DNA of 24,832 nucleotides from an uncultured Faecalibacterium sp. Lineage in GTDB: Bacteria; Bacillota; Clostridia; Oscillospirales; Ruminococcaceae. Location of the stretch: contig CAAHET010000148.1 of assembly GCA_900772565.1 (NCBI GenBank), positions 1-24,832 on the forward strand, read 5' to 3'. Below the pieces are notes generated by a model. The model worked only from the letters and a program-made list of their open reading frames with translations, was not told where the DNA came from and ran no database searches. The first letter of the stretch is position 1; every line of letters begins with the position of its first letter. Shown here piece after piece: positions 23,114 to 24,832 of this stretch. Both the position numbers and the translations under genes were made by a program.

Positions 23114-24664
23114 ATGCAGCATGAAACTGTCATCGTGCTGGACTTTGGCGGACAGTACAATCAGCTGATTGCCCGCCGCGTCCGAGAAAATAATGTCTAC
23201 TGCGAGATCTATTCCTATAAAACCGATCTTTCGGTCATCAAGGCCAAGAATCCCAAGGGCATCATCTTCACCGGCGGCCCCAACAGCGTTTATCTGGAGG
23301 ATTCTCCCACCATCGACCCCGAGATCTTCAGCTGGGGCGTGCCTGTGCTGGGCATCTGCTACGGCAGCCAGCTGATGATGCATCTGCTGGGCGGTCATGT
23401 CTGCCGTGCTCCCGAGCGTGAGTACGGCAAGACCGAGGTGTTTGTGAACACCGAGAGCAAGCTGTTCACCGATGTGCAGCCCTCTACCATCTGCTGGATG
23501 AGCCACAACGACTACATCGAGCAGGCGGCTCCCGGCTTTGAGATCACTGCCCACACCGCAAACTGCCCTGTGGCAGCCGTTGAAAATGCCGAAAAGGGTC
23601 TGTACGCTGTGCAGTTCCACCCGGAGGTGCTGCACACCGCCGAGGGCAAGAAAATGCTGCGCAACTTTGTGTACAACGTCTGCGGCTGCTCCGGCGATTG
23701 GAAGATGGATTCCTTTGTAGAGAACAACGTCAAGGCTCTGCGGGAGCGCATCGGCGAGGGCAAGGTGCTGTGCGCACTGTCCGGCGGCGTGGATTCCTCC
23801 GTGCTGGCCGCTATGCTGGCTAAGGCCATCGGCAAGCAGCTGACCTGCGTGTTCGTGGACCACGGTCTGCTGCGTAAGAACGAAAAGGAAGAGGTCTGCG
23901 CTGTCTTTGGCCCGGGCAATGCCAACGGCTTCGACATCAACTTCATCTGTGTGGATGCCCGTGACCGCTACTTCAGCAAGCTGAAGGGCGTCACCGAGCC
24001 GGAGCGCAAGCGCAAGATCATCGGCGAAGAGTTCATCCGCGTGTTCGAGGAAGAGGCCAAGAAGATCGGCAAGGTGGACTTCCTTGCACAGGGCACCATC
24101 TACCCCGACGTGGTGGAGAGCGGTCTGGGCGGCGAGTCTACCGTCATCAAGAGCCACCACAACGTGGGCGGTCTGCCCGATACCGTGGACTTCAAGGAGC
24201 TGGTGGAGCCTCTGCGCAACCTGTTCAAGGACGAAGTCCGTCAGGCCGGCCGCGAGCTGGGTCTGCCCGAGTATCTGGTCAGCCGTCAGCCGTTCCCCGG
24301 TCCCGGTCTGGGCATCCGCATCATCGGTGAGGTGACCCCCGAGAAGGTCACCATCGTGCAGGATGCTGACGCCATCTGGCGCGAGGAGATTGCCAAGGCC
24401 GGTCTGGATAAGGAAATCAGCCAGTATTACGCTGCGCTGACCAATATGCACAGCGTTGGCGTTATGGGCGACGAACGCACCTATGACTACGCCGTTGCGC
24501 TGCGCGCCGTGACTACCACCGACTTCATGACCGCAGAAAGCTACGATATGCCGTGGGATGTTCTGGGCACTGTCACCAGCCGCATCGTCAACGAAGTCAA
24601 GCATGTCAACCGCGTGTTCTACGATTGCACCGGTAAGCCGCCTGCAACGATTGAGCTCGAGTAA
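23114..24664 (+). CDS. guaA: GMP synthase (glutamine-hydrolysing)
   Basis: A 516-residue bifunctional enzyme converting XMP to GMP with glutamine and ATP. The N-terminal class I glutamine amidotransferase domain has LGICYGSQ with nucleophile Cys82 and the FHPEV motif with His169 and Glu171. The central ATP-pyrophosphatase domain has the P-loop SGGVDSS (223-229) and GTIYPDVVES. The C-terminal dimerisation domain has RQPFPGPGLGIRI and ends in KPPATIELE, the canonical XMP-binding tail. The ATG at 23114 has GGAGG 8 bases upstream; an in-frame ATG at 23099 has no SD. It stands alone with its own promoter. Confidence 0.97.
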   Translation: MQHETVIVLDFGGQYNQLIARRVRENNVYCEIYSYKTDLSVIKAKNPKGIIFTGGPNSVYLEDSPTIDPEIFSWGVPVLGICYGSQLMMHLLGGHVCRAPEREYGKTEVFVNTESKLFTDVQPSTICWMSHNDYIEQAAPGFEITAHTANCPVAAVENAEKGLYAVQFHPEVLHTAEGKKMLRNFVYNVCGCSGDWKMDSFVENNVKALRERIGEGKVLCALSGGVDSSVLAAMLAKAIGKQLTCVFVDHGLLRKNEKEEVCAVFGPGNANGFDINFICVDARDRYFSKLKGVTEPERKRKIIGEEFIRVFEEEAKKIGKVDFLAQGTIYPDVVESGLGGESTVIKSHHNVGGLPDTVDFKELVEPLRNLFKDEVRQAGRELGLPEYLVSRQPFPGPGLGIRIIGEVTPEKVTIVQDADAIWREEIAKAGLDKEISQYYAALTNMHSVGVMGDERTYDYAVALRAVTTTDFMTAESYDMPWDVLGTVTSRIVNEVKHVNRVFYDCTGKPPATIELE

Positions 24665-24772
24665 TCTGCAAAACCTGAAAAGTGCTGATGCAATGCAATA
24701 TTTTGAGAGTCAAAAGGCTCTGTGATACTGCTTTGATACTATCGGGCGATTATTCATAAAGAGAGACATGAG

Positions 24773-24815
24773 AATGCCCTCTGAGAAACGGTAAGTTTTT
24801 CAGAGGGCATTTTTG
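24773..24815 (+). terminator. Intrinsic terminator downstream of guaA
   Basis: AATGCCCTCTGA (24773-24784) pairs perfectly with TCAGAGGGCATT, and the helix extends inward through GAAAC/GTTTT; T-rich sequence follows. It lies 108 bases after the guaA stop; the intervening stretch contains no gene or other signal that I can support. Confidence 0.85.
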
Positions 24816-24832
24816 TGTCTTTTATTCTTTGC

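Noticed and set aside
23093..24604. A 503-codon minus-strand frame opposite guaA.
   Set aside because: Shadow of guaA, with repetitive Ala/Gly/His composition and no family features.
24733..24815. Possible small RNA between guaA and the end of the window (TTGATA plus terminator).
   Set aside because: No acceptable -10 follows TTGATA at 16-18 bases; the terminator is sufficiently explained as the end of the guaA transcript.
1..24832. Search for tRNA/rRNA genes, CRISPR arrays, transposases, integrases and attachment sites.
   Set aside because: None was recognised. All genes fit ordinary chromosomal coding, and intergenic regions are short and contain promoters or terminators.

Overview
The window is chromosomal DNA from a low-GC-clade Gram-positive (Bacillota, Clostridia) whose own GC content is moderately high. 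The marker genes are a fused secDF, the hprK-murB-rapZ-whiA-dnaE-pfkA block, nrdR, a clostridial clpX end and a DUF421/DUF4363 pair. Coding DNA is GC-rich, while promoters and Shine-Dalgarno (SD) sites are AT-rich and of Firmicutes type. Gene content and protein flavour suggest the Faecalibacterium / Gemmiger / Subdoligranulum group of Oscillospiraceae. This assignment is inference; no rRNA or other decisive marker is present.

Layout. 1-4907 (+): the 3' end of clpX, a MocR-type aspartate aminotransferase with a clear sigma-A promoter, then secDF and nrdR as a close pair. 4966-6023 (-): DUF4363 and DUF421 genes, coupled by a 4-bp overlap. 6107-9308 (+): three translationally coupled genes that read as a complete but diverged GerA-type germinant receptor operon (A, B and C subunits). 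It diverges from DUF421 across a short intergenic region carrying sigma-F/sigma-G-like motifs. 9305-13122 (-): a phosphate module of Na+/Pi cotransporter, PhoP-type regulator and PhoR-type kinase, preceded by four TTTACAT copies that look like PhoP/PhoB boxes. 13392-20603 (+): hprK-murB-rapZ-whiA-dnaE, probably one operon; yvcK, which often sits between rapZ and whiA, is absent. 20876-24664 (+): pfkA, an overlapping mmcQ-like/gyrI-like pair, and guaA, each unit with its own promoter.

Most of the window is conserved housekeeping: protein quality control, Sec translocation, dNTP control, cell wall precursors, carbon-catabolite signalling, replication, glycolysis and GMP synthesis. The part most worth a second look is 4966-9308, a spore-germination-like island. 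If the organism belongs to a lineage regarded as non-sporing, it is either a relic or a repurposed membrane complex. Next in interest are the Pho-box array at 13184-13240 and a minus-strand terminator embedded in the 3' coding end of the GerC-like gene.

No rRNA, tRNA, CRISPR array, insertion sequence or prophage was seen, and no gene-free stretch exceeds 300 bases.
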